From positions 37,724-101,723 of the forward strand of contig CAYMWF010000008.1 of the NCBI GenBank assembly GCA_964394085.1: a stretch of DNA of 64,000 nt, in the 5' to 3' direction. Position numbers and translations under genes: made by a program. This document shows, one piece after another, positions 35,069 through 45,150 of this stretch. The notes below the pieces were generated by a model. It was not told where the DNA came from and did no database searches. It saw only the letters and a program-made list of their open reading frames with translations. Each line of letters opens with the position of its first letter. The stretch's first letter is position 1. This stretch comes from CAYMWF01 sp964394085 [NCBI: uncultured Gemmatimonadota bacterium] (GTDB lineage: Bacteria; GCA-2686955; CAYMWF01).

Positions 35069-36895
35069 ATGGTTAACGATGCCGACATGAACAGTGAAAT
35101 CAGAAACATCCTGAAAAAGTTCTGGGGTTTCGACAGGCTGCGCCCGCTGCAGGATGAAGCGATGGCGCTTGTTTTCGACAAACAGGATTCTCTCGTCGTT
35201 CTTCCCACCGGGGGGGGGAAATCTCTTTGTTTCCAGGTTCCGGCAATGCTTATGCCGGGGTTGACGGTAGTAGTCTCGCCCTTGATTTCATTGATGAACG
35301 ACCAGGTGGAGGCTCTCATCCAGAACGGCATCCCGGCGGCCAGGCTCGACAGTACCTTGTCGGCCGAAGAGAAAAAATCGGTATACGCCCGATTGATCGG
35401 GAAAGAACTCAAACTTCTGTATCTTTCGCCGGAGCGACTGGTTTCGTCCGACTTCATGGAATTACTGCGAAGCGTGGGAAAGCTGTCGTCCATCGTCGTC
35501 GATGAAGCCCATTGCGTGAGCATGTGGGGGCACGATTTCCGTCCTGAATACGGCAGACTCGGCATCCTGAAAGATGAATTCGACGATATCGCCATCCATG
35601 CATATACCGCCACCGCTACGAAACAAGTCCGGGAAGACATCATCAGGCAGCTGAAACTGAAAGAGCCCGGGATGATTGTCGGGTCGTTCGATCGGCCCAA
35701 CCTGGTCTATACCGTGAAAAGGAGGGCGAACATTTTCAACCAGGTCAGTGAAATTCTCGACCGCTATAAAGGGGAGTCAGGGATAATATACTGCTTGAGG
35801 AGGGCTGACGTGGATAAATTATGTCTGGCTCTGCGTGGAAAGGGATACAACGCTGTTCCATACCATGCCGGCATGACTGCCGTAGAACGGAAACATAACC
35901 AGGAAGTTTTCTTCCAGGAGAAGGCGGATATCGTCGTCGCCACGATCGCGTTCGGGATGGGCATCGACAAGTCGAATGTACGGTATGTGATTCATGCAGG
36001 CATGCCGAAATCTCTCGAACATTACCAGCAGGAAAGCGGGCGGGCCGGCCGCGACGGGTTGGAGGCGGAGTGTGTACTCTTTTATTCCGGCGGGGACTAC
36101 GGGGTATGGAAAAGCATACACAAAGGAGCCGATCCCGAGACGGGCAGAATCACCGAAACCAAACTGAAAGCGATGTACCGCTATTGCACCGGGGTGTCGT
36201 GCAGACGTAAAACGATTCTATCCTACTTCGGCCAGTCATACTCGAAGGGGAGGTGCGGCGGTTGCGATGTCTGCCTCGATAAAATCGATTTGTTCAAGGA
36301 TTCGCTCAAGATCTCGCGAAAAATTCTTTCGTGTATAAAGAATCTTCGGGAGAAATACGGGGGGAATTATATTTCTTCGATCCTGGCAGGTACCATGACG
36401 GAACGGATCCATGAAAACGGTCACGACGCCATAGAAGATTATGCCTTGCTGTTTTTCACTACGAAGGGGGGGATCCGCGACTGGATCGAACAGTTGGCGG
36501 AACAGGGATTTATCCGCAAACACGGCAGATACAACATTTTAAAACTGACTGATAGCGGCCATGAATTTCTTAATGGGAAAGGGGTTCCCCGCCTTCTTGA
36601 GCCCGCGCGGAACAACAGAAGAAAGGCCGCTATCATCTGGGATTCATGGGACGGGGTCGATAAAGACCTGTTCCAATCGTTACGCTCACTGAGACGTGAA
36701 ATCGCCGTTCGTAAAGGTCTGCCCGCTTATATTGTGTTCGATGATGCCGCGCTTAGAGATATGGCGAGGAAAAAGCCATCGTCACCGGATGAATTTCTCG
36801 AAGTCAGGGGAGTCGGGGAGAAAAAGAACAGGCAGTACAGCGAGCTCTTTCTCGAAACCATCAGCGCCCATCATGATCGGTCGAGGCATGGATAG
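35069..36895 (+). CDS. recQ: ATP-dependent DNA helicase RecQ
   Basis: This 608-residue protein unwinds DNA 3'-5' in recombination repair. LPTGGGKSLCFQVPA is motif I, SSIVVDEAHCVSMWGHDFRPEY covers motif II with the aromatic loop, and YTATATKQ is motif III. IAFGMGIDKSNVRYVIHAG and QQESGRAGRDG are motifs V and VI. The RecQ-Ct zinc site follows as YCTGVSCRRKTILSYFGQSYSKGRCGGCDVC, then a winged helix and a C-terminal HRDC-like domain (IVFDDAALRDMARKKPSSPDEFLEV). The ATG is 8 bases after AGGAGA. Confidence 0.96.
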   Translation: MVNDADMNSEIRNILKKFWGFDRLRPLQDEAMALVFDKQDSLVVLPTGGGKSLCFQVPAMLMPGLTVVVSPLISLMNDQVEALIQNGIPAARLDSTLSAEEKKSVYARLIGKELKLLYLSPERLVSSDFMELLRSVGKLSSIVVDEAHCVSMWGHDFRPEYGRLGILKDEFDDIAIHAYTATATKQVREDIIRQLKLKEPGMIVGSFDRPNLVYTVKRRANIFNQVSEILDRYKGESGIIYCLRRADVDKLCLALRGKGYNAVPYHAGMTAVERKHNQEVFFQEKADIVVATIAFGMGIDKSNVRYVIHAGMPKSLEHYQQESGRAGRDGLEAECVLFYSGGDYGVWKSIHKGADPETGRITETKLKAMYRYCTGVSCRRKTILSYFGQSYSKGRCGGCDVCLDKIDLFKDSLKISRKILSCIKNLREKYGGNYISSILAGTMTERIHENGHDAIEDYALLFFTTKGGIRDWIEQLAEQGFIRKHGRYNILKLTDSGHEFLNGKGVPRLLEPARNNRRKAAIIWDSWDGVDKDLFQSLRSLRREIAVRKGLPAYIVFDDAALRDMARKKPSSPDEFLEVRGVGEKKNRQYSELFLETISAHHDRSRHG

Positions 36896-36929
36896 AATGG
36901 AGCGAATGCCCGGAGGACAATGTGTCAGT

Positions 36930-37850
36930 TCAGACAAGCGGAGGAGTGTCGGGGAGAGGCTTGTTGGGTGTCGGAAGCATTTCGGCTAAACATCTCCAGG
37001 CTTTTTCGAAGGCGTCGACATTCCCGTCGCACGAACCGACCGGGATCGCCTCCCCGACCGAGATGCTGACACCCGCCGGTGACATCAGTCTCTGATGTAC
37101 CGGGAAAACTTTGTCGCTCCCCGAAAGGGCGATGGGAACTATCTGGATTTCTTCCGATGACGCGTAGCGGCTGGCCGCCTTGATGAACGGTCCCAACCTG
37201 CCGTTTCTGGAGCGGGTTCCCTCGGCGTACAGCACGACCAGCAGTCCTTCCGCCATGAGCCTGCCGGCCCGGTTTACCGTCTCGAGAGCGATACGGGCGG
37301 CTTCGAGCGGCGCGAGCCCCTTGATATCATGTCCTTTTCGCGCTGATTGAGCGGTTTTGAGTGTATTCAAGCTGATCGCCGCCAGTCGCCGGAAAGGGTC
37401 GTCATACACTTTGGGACCGGCAACGAATAAAAGTCTGCCCGTCTTCTGTTGCCCGTCGAAACTCGAAAGGAGGAAGTCGGTAATTTGACTGTCGGCGTAC
37501 GAAAGGTGATTCGAGAGTAGAAGACACGGTCCTTTTGCGGATGCGTCAGCAAGTCGATCAAGACCCGATACTTCCTTTTTTACTATAAATTCTTCCAGAA
37601 ATACCCAACCGAGCTTTCGGCCCGTCTGATTCGCAGGATAGAAATCGTAGTTATCCCCCGCTGTGCGATAAGATTCCATAACCCCTTCGAGCTCTTCATC
37701 ACCTGAATCGTCAAGCGTTTTTCGAAAACTCGATATGGTCCTTTCCAGAAGCTCCCCGGGAGCCTTGATGTGCTGTTCGAGCCATTCCGGTAGAAATGCC
37801 CTGAGTTCCCGGGCAGTCAGTCTTGCCACGTTCTCTATTGAAGGATCCAT
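36930..37850 (-). CDS. Glycerolipid acyltransferase-family protein (PlsC/PlsB-like)
   Basis: This ~306-residue protein has LLLSNHLSYADSQITDF (the H-x4-D motif, about residue 111) and VVLYAEGTRSRNGRLGPF (the FPEGTR-type box), followed by IQIVPIALSGSDKVFPVHQ. It is thus an acyl-CoA- or acyl-ACP-dependent acyltransferase, longer than PlsC because of an N-terminal helical domain. GGAG stands 7 bases before ATG 37850, which is preferred over an ATG six codons upstream. It is convergent with recQ. Confidence 0.8.
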   Translation of the reverse strand: MDPSIENVARLTARELRAFLPEWLEQHIKAPGELLERTISSFRKTLDDSGDEELEGVMESYRTAGDNYDFYPANQTGRKLGWVFLEEFIVKKEVSGLDRLADASAKGPCLLLSNHLSYADSQITDFLLSSFDGQQKTGRLLFVAGPKVYDDPFRRLAAISLNTLKTAQSARKGHDIKGLAPLEAARIALETVNRAGRLMAEGLLVVLYAEGTRSRNGRLGPFIKAASRYASSEEIQIVPIALSGSDKVFPVHQRLMSPAGVSISVGEAIPVGSCDGNVDAFEKAWRCLAEMLPTPNKPLPDTPPLV

Positions 37851-38147
37851 GTTTTTTCTCCGGACCAACCTGTTCAGAAGGATTTGTTTGTTCTTACCGC
37901 CGAACCGCTACGAGAGCGGAACAGCCCAAGTTCGACACAACCGCAAGCGAGAGGGGTATCCGCCACTTCCCGCTTATTTCCCGGTGCGGTTCCGGAGTTC
38001 CGAGTATATAGGATATGCCCTCATCCTGAAGCTAAAAATCTTTTTCAACCGGGCCTGCTCATCATTTCCTTTGCCATCTCCGGGAAATTATCTCAAAATG
38101 TATCTTCTATGATCCCACGGGGGACGGGTGCGCCTCAAGGAGAATAA

Positions 38148-40157
38148 ATGACCTCAGTTAAAAGATTTATTCATCTTCTAGGGCTGAACCTGGGCTTCTG
38201 CATTCTGGCCCTGTCTCTATTCCAGGCGACCGAATTCTTATTTACGAAGCAGTTTTCCATCTCGGTATTCCTCGGGAAATCCCCGTGGCTCCTCGGTATC
38301 ATGGTCCTGTCTTACATTTTCCTCGGATCGACTCTGGGCATCCTTTTCAGTCTATCCGCAACCGTACTTGGAGCAATCAGGAAAAAGAGCTCAACCTACT
38401 CCGAAAATTTTTCGATCGCCCTTGCCTTCGGGCTGACAGTTTTGATCAGCCTGCTCCTCTTCCGCTGGGTTGACATCCCCATTTGCACCAACTTCTTTTC
38501 CAATTCATTCAAGATGAGAGGGCTTCTCCTCTTACCCATTCTCTTGTCGGCCGTCTGGCTTTATAGATTGCTGTTTGTCTTTTTCGGGAACAGGCAATCA
38601 GGACGAGTATTAAAAAATCTGACAAAATCGACCAAACCCGTCGCATTTATTTTGCCGTTCATCCTTCCCGTTCTTCTTTCCATCGCCGTTATGAACGTCA
38701 CTTCTGTCAGGAGCGGCCAGGCCCTGTCCCGGATGGATATCATCTCCAAGGATCCCACACAGAGAAAAGGCGAAGAAACATCCACACTCCTCGAGGCGCT
38801 TCCGCAAGCAGAAAACGATACCGCGGAACCGCCCAATCTTATATTGATAACCATAGATACTCTGCGGGCCGATCACCTGCATCTCTACGGATATGAAAGA
38901 ATCCAAACGCCCAATATCGACGGGCTGGGTAAAGAAGGAGCGGTTTTTTTAAACACTATCACCCAGTCTTCAGTAACTCTTCCCTCACACTCGTCGCTCC
39001 TTACCGCAAGAATTCCTCCCAATCACGGTGTCCGTAACGGCAGCTCCTACTATCTTGGCTCTGATGAAGTCACGCTTCAGAGACTTCTCGGAGCCCGGGG
39101 ATACCGAACCGCCGCCTTCGTAAGCGCCGAACCCCTGAATTATCATTTTGGAGTCAGCCAGGGCTTCTCATTATATGATGACCGTTTCGTTTCGTTTTTA
39201 TCCAGTTATTTGTGGAGGATTCGAAAAGGATTCAACTTCTTTTCACTCGGTGCAACAATAAAAGGATTGATTCCCTCAGGCAAAGCGGTTCCTGAGAGAA
39301 GGTGTGATAAAACTATCGAAATAGCTAAAAACTGGCTTGAAAAGAACGATGGAACCGCTTCGCCGTTTTTCGTATGGATTCATCTTTTCGATGTGCACCA
39401 TCCTTATTCGCCGCCGCCGCCTTTCGATGAGATGTATCAGACTCCCGTGACTCCTGAGTCAAGGCGGGATATAACCGGGATGCCGGTTTCACGACAGATC
39501 GATCTTTATGACGGGGAAATTTCTTTCGTGGACAGTGAACTGGGTAAATTGTTCGCCTGGCTCAAATCGCGGGATTTATTCGATAACACCCTGAAGGTGA
39601 TCACATCCGATCACGGCGAGAGTTTCGAAAAGGATTATCTTTACAATCATGCGAAGCGACTTTTCGAATCGATTGTCCGCGTGCCGCTGATCTTCCATTA
39701 TCCCCGTCTGATTCCTGAACCCGTAATGGTGGAGCGGCAGGTCCGTCTGATCGACGTCACTCCCACCATTCTCGAATTGCTGGGTTTCGGAATATCGTCC
39801 TCGTTTGACGGCGTCTCCCTCGCGCCGTTCATGTTTGGCCGGGAACCGCAGGATTTTCCCAGGTATGCCACTTCTGAAACGGACCAGAGCAGGAAAAACA
39901 ACCTTGTTTCCCTGCGAACGGAGGAGTGGAAAATGGTTTACGGGATTGAAAACCCCGAAAGGGCGTTGTACCGGTTGGACCTCGATCCTGAAGAGGAAAA
40001 CAACCAGTTTCAGAAGGCGGCGGACTCCCCCGGAGACAAGATGGAAGAAATCATAAAGAAGTATGTTGAGGGAGGAAAAGAATTCTCCGGAGTCAACCGT
40101 CTGGAGCTGTCCGTCGAATTCAGAGAAAAGCTGAGGGCTCTAGGGTATGTCGAGTAG
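38148..40157 (+). CDS. Membrane-anchored sulfatase-family hydrolase/transferase with Thr nucleophile site
   Basis: This 669-residue protein has about five transmembrane segments in residues 8-185, a linker, then a sulfatase-type domain from residue 228: LILITIDTLRADHLHLYGYE, T277-L-P-S-H in place of C-x-P-S-R, VITSDHGESF and YNHAKRLFESIVRVP. The topology recalls EptA/LtaS-type periplasmic phosphoryl transferases, which also use Thr, so envelope lipid or polymer modification is as likely as desulfation. AAGGAG precedes the ATG. It is similar in style to the lipoprotein at 28512. Confidence 0.82.
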   Translation: MTSVKRFIHLLGLNLGFCILALSLFQATEFLFTKQFSISVFLGKSPWLLGIMVLSYIFLGSTLGILFSLSATVLGAIRKKSSTYSENFSIALAFGLTVLISLLLFRWVDIPICTNFFSNSFKMRGLLLLPILLSAVWLYRLLFVFFGNRQSGRVLKNLTKSTKPVAFILPFILPVLLSIAVMNVTSVRSGQALSRMDIISKDPTQRKGEETSTLLEALPQAENDTAEPPNLILITIDTLRADHLHLYGYERIQTPNIDGLGKEGAVFLNTITQSSVTLPSHSSLLTARIPPNHGVRNGSSYYLGSDEVTLQRLLGARGYRTAAFVSAEPLNYHFGVSQGFSLYDDRFVSFLSSYLWRIRKGFNFFSLGATIKGLIPSGKAVPERRCDKTIEIAKNWLEKNDGTASPFFVWIHLFDVHHPYSPPPPFDEMYQTPVTPESRRDITGMPVSRQIDLYDGEISFVDSELGKLFAWLKSRDLFDNTLKVITSDHGESFEKDYLYNHAKRLFESIVRVPLIFHYPRLIPEPVMVERQVRLIDVTPTILELLGFGISSSFDGVSLAPFMFGREPQDFPRYATSETDQSRKNNLVSLRTEEWKMVYGIENPERALYRLDLDPEEENNQFQKAADSPGDKMEEIIKKYVEGGKEFSGVNRLELSVEFREKLRALGYVE

Positions 40158-40186
40158 GTTGTCTCCCGGAACCGGACCCAGTTATA

Positions 40187-41374
40187 TCATTTTTCGCGTC
40201 GGGGTACGTGGTTGATTCCCGCCCCACCCGCCAGATTGAAACACCATAATCGCGGTTCGCACTCGAACCTCGAAATGTAGTTTCCGCGAACATACTCGGC
40301 GAAACCACCCAACCGGTCATCCCTGAGCAGGTTGAGGATACAACCGCCGAATCCGCCGCCTATCAGCCTTCCTCCGGCGCAACCATCCCACGAGACCGAT
40401 GTCTCAATGAGGAAATCGAGTTCGGGAGAGCTGACTTCGTACAAATCCCTCAGGCTCTCGTGCGATTGCAGCAGCAGCCTTCCCACTTCCAGGGGAGCAC
40501 TTTCGGAAATTGCTTTTTCGACTCTTAAGACCCGCCTGTTTTCTTCCAGATAATGCCTCAGTCTGCGGGCCGTCCTCCCCTCGCCGGTCCCGGCCAATTC
40601 TTCGACATGTTCCCGTGTGACGTCCCGGAAATGCCGAACCTCCGGGTGCGCCTTCCTTACCAGGCAGAGACCTTCCGCGCACTCCTCAACACGGTCCCGG
40701 TATGCACTTCCAGCCAGTTGCCGGGATACGCCGCTGTCGACTACGACCCATGTCCAGCCGGAAAGACCGGACGAAACGTAACGGTGTGAAAGGGTTCTGA
40801 AATCGATGATCAGAAGCTTGCCCTCCCGGGAGAACTGGGATGCGTATTGATCGAGGAGCCCGCTCGGAAGTCCCAGGTACTCCTTTTCGATTCTACTGCA
40901 AAGTCTGATGAGGGTTATATCATCCATACGCGAGTTATAAAGAGCCCTTAATCCGTTGAGAAGAGCTACCTCCAGGGCGGCCGAGGAGGAGACTCCCGCA
41001 CCGGTCGGCACATTTCCGGTTATCAACCCGTCGAAACCCCGGGTGGGGTTGAAATATTCCTCGATCAACTCGGAAGCACCCAGAATGTATCTTTGCCAGC
41101 TCGTTTTCGGTTCGAGTCCGCCGCTTAATCTGAATGAGATTTCGTCGTTGAAATCGAGGCTGTGCACGTTCACGGTTTCGTCTTTGCGGAGCCGCAATGC
41201 CGCTATGATCCAGCGATCGATTGCCGCGGGCAGAGCGAGCCCTTCGTTGTAATCAGTATGCCCTCCAATCACATTTATGCGACCCGGCGCATATGCCAGC
41301 AGATCCGGCTGTACAGCGAATCGAGCGGCAAAGCCCCGGCGTGCTTTTTCCAGCAGCTCCTGCAGGTCAGACAT
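40187..41374 (-). CDS. galK: Galactokinase, GHMP family
   Basis: This 395-residue enzyme would phosphorylate galactose at C1 in the Leloir pathway. Motif I is GRINVIGGHTDYN, motif II VPTGAGVSSSAALEVA and motif III GRLIGGGFGGCIL. In characterised galactokinases motif I is G-E-H-T-D-Y; here Gly38 replaces the Glu that contacts the sugar's O6, so substrate preference may differ. Its ATG immediately follows the GH1 stop codon (TGAATG), implying translational coupling. It is last in a GH36-GH1-galK unit. Confidence 0.88.
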   Translation of the reverse strand: MSDLQELLEKARRGFAARFAVQPDLLAYAPGRINVIGGHTDYNEGLALPAAIDRWIIAALRLRKDETVNVHSLDFNDEISFRLSGGLEPKTSWQRYILGASELIEEYFNPTRGFDGLITGNVPTGAGVSSSAALEVALLNGLRALYNSRMDDITLIRLCSRIEKEYLGLPSGLLDQYASQFSREGKLLIIDFRTLSHRYVSSGLSGWTWVVVDSGVSRQLAGSAYRDRVEECAEGLCLVRKAHPEVRHFRDVTREHVEELAGTGEGRTARRLRHYLEENRRVLRVEKAISESAPLEVGRLLLQSHESLRDLYEVSSPELDFLIETSVSWDGCAGGRLIGGGFGGCILNLLRDDRLGGFAEYVRGNYISRFECEPRLWCFNLAGGAGINHVPRREK

Positions 41375-42802
41375 TCAGCTGCTCCATGTTCCGGATCCGT
41401 CGGATCCTCTTTTAACAGCCTCGATAAATACTTTCGAGCCCTCTCGAAGCTTGCGCTCCTGTGTTTCGGGATTGAAAGCATAGAGTCCGAATTTCTGATC
41501 GTAACCTTCCGCCCATTCGAAGTTGTCCATGAGAGACCAGTAGAAATATCCCCTGACGTCCGCACCCGCGGCGATCGCCCGGGACATGGCGCAGAGATAC
41601 CTGGAGATGAATTGCCCGCGCCGATCGTCCAGGGAATCCGATATGCCGTTCTCCGTGATGTAGACAGGCAGACCGAGCTTTACAGCCTCGCCGATTGCCC
41701 TGAAGAAACCTTCCGGATAAATCGCATACGGCATGTCCGTTTTCGTTTCGTTTGGACGCACTTGCCAGGTGATCGGTTCCCCGGGTTTTAAAACGAATCG
41801 GATATTCGCATGGGAATAGTAGTTCAGTCCGATAAAATCTCCCGCTCCTTTTACCTCAGGATCATGTTTCTCGAAGTTCAGCAGACCGGGGATTTTCAAC
41901 CTGAAAATGCCGGTCGAGAGGTATTCCATTATGGCGCGGTTGTATACGCGGTCCAGAAGTCTGGCCGAAATCCAGTCGGGGAGGTACCAGCGACGATACG
42001 GATCGAACTGGAAAATGTTCTTTACTATGCCTATTTTCGCACTGTCGCCTCCGGGAAGCGACTTGAGCGACTCGTATATTTTTCCGTGGGCCAGGAGGAG
42101 GTTCCTCATGACCGCAGCAGTGAGTTCGAGGTTTTTTTCGCCGGGAGGAAAGTCGCCGAGATAGTACCCCATTGTGGCGAAAACACCGGGCTCGTTTATG
42201 GTGCACCACATCTTCACTTTATCCTGGTATTCGGTGAAGGCCCGTTCGCAGAACCTTATGAAAAGATCCAGGTTTTCTTCTTTTTCGAAAGCTCCCAGAT
42301 CTTGAAACCATTGCGGATGCGTGAAATGGTGCAGAGTCACGACCGGCTCTATCCCTTCCGAAAGAAGGGTGCCTATTTTTTCATGGTAATGCCTGAATGC
42401 GTTTTTATCGAACTCGCCCCTGTTCGGCTCGAGTTTGCTCCATTCGATTGAGAAACGGTAAGCTCCGACGCCCAGGTCCTTTATCAGCTGGATATCCTCT
42501 TCATACCGGTTCCAGTGATCACAGGCATCACCCGCTTTTTGACCACCCTGGATACGGAAGTTGCCGTCCGGATCCTTCTGTTCCTCCCAGCGGCTCCAGT
42601 TGTTGTTCGTGCACCCGCCTTCCACCTGGTGAGCGGCGGATGCAACCCCCCAGAGAAAGTCGTCGCTGAAACCCGTGGCGGAGGTGTCGATTCCCGACCA
42701 GTCCCACCGGAGTTCGGGATACCGTGAACTCCAGATAAGGCATGGAATCACCCATGCCACAATGAACAGAATAAACAGGATAAGGATGATCGAACCCATC
42801 AT
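41375..42802 (-). CDS. GH1 beta-glycosidase with N-terminal membrane anchor
   Basis: This 475-residue retaining beta-glycosidase has the acid/base in WCTINEPGVF and the nucleophile in VYITENGISD. FLWGVASAAHQVEG and YRFSIEWSKLEP are other family-1 motifs. Unusually, the protein starts with a transmembrane helix (SIILILFILFIVAWVIPCLIW), so the catalytic domain is probably periplasmic or inner-membrane-tethered. The start overlaps the GH36 stop. AAGGAG fits the second of two adjacent ATGs (42799) slightly better. Beta-galactosidase activity would match its neighbours. Confidence 0.88.
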   Translation of the reverse strand: MMGSIILILFILFIVAWVIPCLIWSSRYPELRWDWSGIDTSATGFSDDFLWGVASAAHQVEGGCTNNNWSRWEEQKDPDGNFRIQGGQKAGDACDHWNRYEEDIQLIKDLGVGAYRFSIEWSKLEPNRGEFDKNAFRHYHEKIGTLLSEGIEPVVTLHHFTHPQWFQDLGAFEKEENLDLFIRFCERAFTEYQDKVKMWCTINEPGVFATMGYYLGDFPPGEKNLELTAAVMRNLLLAHGKIYESLKSLPGGDSAKIGIVKNIFQFDPYRRWYLPDWISARLLDRVYNRAIMEYLSTGIFRLKIPGLLNFEKHDPEVKGAGDFIGLNYYSHANIRFVLKPGEPITWQVRPNETKTDMPYAIYPEGFFRAIGEAVKLGLPVYITENGISDSLDDRRGQFISRYLCAMSRAIAAGADVRGYFYWSLMDNFEWAEGYDQKFGLYAFNPETQERKLREGSKVFIEAVKRGSDGSGTWSS

Positions 42803-45150
42803 TTCTCCTTTGTTGTTCGTTTGAAGAATATCGTTATCGTCCAGGGTGTTTCAGCCCGATGAGTCAAGATAAGGATCCGACCGTCGGATTCCACCCGTAG
42901 ATCCTGCGGCTTCGGCAGACATCTGTAGAAGTCGAATCGATCCGGGACGATGATCCACAGGCGGCCGGTTTCACGCGAGAGCTCCCGTCCTTTTACTGTT
43001 AAAGAGTCGGAATCATGGTCGAAAAAAGTTTCGATCCGGCCGTCGACAAGGGCTGTAAGATGGAATGTAGCTCCCGCAATCCCGGGAACGGAAGAGCTCG
43101 CGGTTTCTAAAATCGCTCTTACTCCGTGCCTCTCAATCTCCACTTTGTTCTGTTCGATTATGCGCTCTTTCCAGAAATCGAAATATACCGGAGAATCCGG
43201 GAATTCAAGGGCACCGTCCGTCCGTTCTGTTTGAGGTGCCGACCGGGACGATGTCGCTTGTGAGCTTCTCAGGCTTCGAACCGGTAACGAGCGTCTGCAC
43301 GGTTTTTCCGACCAGTTTATCAGTGCATACAACCGCCTGGAATCCGCACCTGCGAGGGAGTAGGTCTCCGGCGGTGAGTTGAGAGGAAGATCCATCGGAA
43401 TACCCTTCAGCCGTGTTGGGGGAAGGACGGCTCTTGCCAGTTCGAGCCGCTCACGGGTGAGTTTGTCGAGGTTGTCGCCTAGAAAAAGCAATCCACCCGT
43501 CATCCCGAGGATCGTTACTAGGATCTTCGTTTCGACGAGCGACAGCTTCGTATTATTCGAACGAACCAGCAGACAGTCCGGATCATTCAGCCACCAGGTC
43601 CGGTGCATGAATGAACGGGTGAGATTGTTGACGATACATAACCGGGCGGAAGGATAGCCGCAGCCTTTGCCCAGGAAGCGGAGTGCGGGGCTGTCCCATA
43701 CTTCCTTTACATCCGCCGAGATCCTCATGCCGTCCACCAGTCCTATCGAGGGCCCCAGGGGAGCGCCGCAGCCCAGGAGGAAGCTTCGTTCCCCGATGGC
43801 CCGTCGGATGATCTCCAAACCGGTCCGGTAGGCTTCAACGTGGGATCGCCCGGGATCGGTATACAGACCCTTACGCATCCCCGCGAAGAGGAAATCCACC
43901 TTGAAATAATCGAATCCTTTATCCGCGAGGGTCTTGAACGTCCGGTAAAGCCAGCGCTCCACTCCCGGGTGAGTCAGGTCCAGAGCGTACAGCCTGGTGC
44001 GCCAGACAGGGTTGATCCCGCAGAAGACAGGCTTGTTTCGTTTATCCCTAAGAAAATATTCGGGATGGTCCCGGTAAAGCCTTGATCTGGCGGACGCGAA
44101 AAAGGGCGCCGTCCAAAGCCCGGCCCGGAATCCCGCCGCCTTGATTTTGTGCGCAATTTCCTCGAGTCCCCCCGGGAATTTCGTATTCACATCTAGCCAA
44201 TCCCCGACGGAGGATTGGTATCCATCATCCAGCTGAACGATTTTAACAGCCAGTTCCGGTTGCCTTTGCAGAGCTTCAAGATTCGAAACCAGGTCCTGTT
44301 CCGTTACTCGATCGTAATACTCGTACCATGAGCACCAGCCGGCCGGGGTGCCGCTGGTTCCATTTATGCTCGATCCTGCCCGGGCCCCCATCTCGTCAGC
44401 TGACTCGCGGGCGTATTCGTCGAGGAGCCGACCAGCTTCTCCCCTTGCGATCCATAGAGTCTCACCTTTCAAACGGTCACCCGGTTCGAGTCGCTTACCT
44501 CCGTAGTCTACGGATGTAATCAGTCCGATGCCATTGCGGTTTTTCAGGAAGATTTCTCCCTGCCCGACCTTGAAGGAGAGGAAACCGAGGATGGCGGCTT
44601 CGAAATCCTTTTCTGCGTCGAGGAGCATGAATCCGGAAGAGATCAGGCCATCCTTCCTCCCCCACAGGTGAGAATCGACATGGTGATTCATGAGCGAGAA
44701 GAACCGGGACAGGGGATAAGCCTGGCGGGAAACGGCTTCTTTCGGAAGGGACGGAGTCCAGCTCTGGAACCCGTTTTGAAAGATGCGGGTTTTCCCGAGA
44801 TTGCGAAGATGCGGCCATTTGTGGCTGAAACTTGCCGGAATTACATATAACAGCCGGATGGGTGCCGAATTTTCCAGAACCGTCAAGTCCCATTCCAGCA
44901 CGACCCCGCCGGAGCGAGCGACGCATGCTAATGTCAGTTCGACGCCGTCCCCCCTCAGGAGGACGATGCCTCCGGAATCTTTATTTTCTGATCCGGACAT
45001 AAAAACCGGCACCATTTGCGTATGTTTTTCCGGAACAGGGGGCCCGACCCTTTCGAAACACACCGCCGAGGAGAAGATTACCGGTTCATCGAAGAGACCG
45101 GCGAGAGCCAGGTTTTTTCCGGTTCTGAGAAGTCCGGGAATTTCAGGCAT
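42799..45150 (-). CDS. GH36 alpha-galactosidase
   Basis: This 783-residue enzyme, without a visible signal peptide, would release galactose from raffinose-type oligosaccharides. It has an N-terminal beta-sandwich, then a TIM barrel with GWCSWYEYYDRV, KIVQLDDGYQ, the nucleophile in FDYFKVDFLFAG and the acid/base Asp in GMRISADVKEVWD. A Ser/Arg-rich loop (RSLRSSQATSSRSAPQTERT) is an odd insert near residue 635. It is first in the operon and overlaps the GH1 gene by four bases. Confidence 0.88.
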   Translation of the reverse strand: MPEIPGLLRTGKNLALAGLFDEPVIFSSAVCFERVGPPVPEKHTQMVPVFMSGSENKDSGGIVLLRGDGVELTLACVARSGGVVLEWDLTVLENSAPIRLLYVIPASFSHKWPHLRNLGKTRIFQNGFQSWTPSLPKEAVSRQAYPLSRFFSLMNHHVDSHLWGRKDGLISSGFMLLDAEKDFEAAILGFLSFKVGQGEIFLKNRNGIGLITSVDYGGKRLEPGDRLKGETLWIARGEAGRLLDEYARESADEMGARAGSSINGTSGTPAGWCSWYEYYDRVTEQDLVSNLEALQRQPELAVKIVQLDDGYQSSVGDWLDVNTKFPGGLEEIAHKIKAAGFRAGLWTAPFFASARSRLYRDHPEYFLRDKRNKPVFCGINPVWRTRLYALDLTHPGVERWLYRTFKTLADKGFDYFKVDFLFAGMRKGLYTDPGRSHVEAYRTGLEIIRRAIGERSFLLGCGAPLGPSIGLVDGMRISADVKEVWDSPALRFLGKGCGYPSARLCIVNNLTRSFMHRTWWLNDPDCLLVRSNNTKLSLVETKILVTILGMTGGLLFLGDNLDKLTRERLELARAVLPPTRLKGIPMDLPLNSPPETYSLAGADSRRLYALINWSEKPCRRSLPVRSLRSSQATSSRSAPQTERTDGALEFPDSPVYFDFWKERIIEQNKVEIERHGVRAILETASSSVPGIAGATFHLTALVDGRIETFFDHDSDSLTVKGRELSRETGRLWIIVPDRFDFYRCLPKPQDLRVESDGRILILTHRAETPWTITIFFKRTTKEK

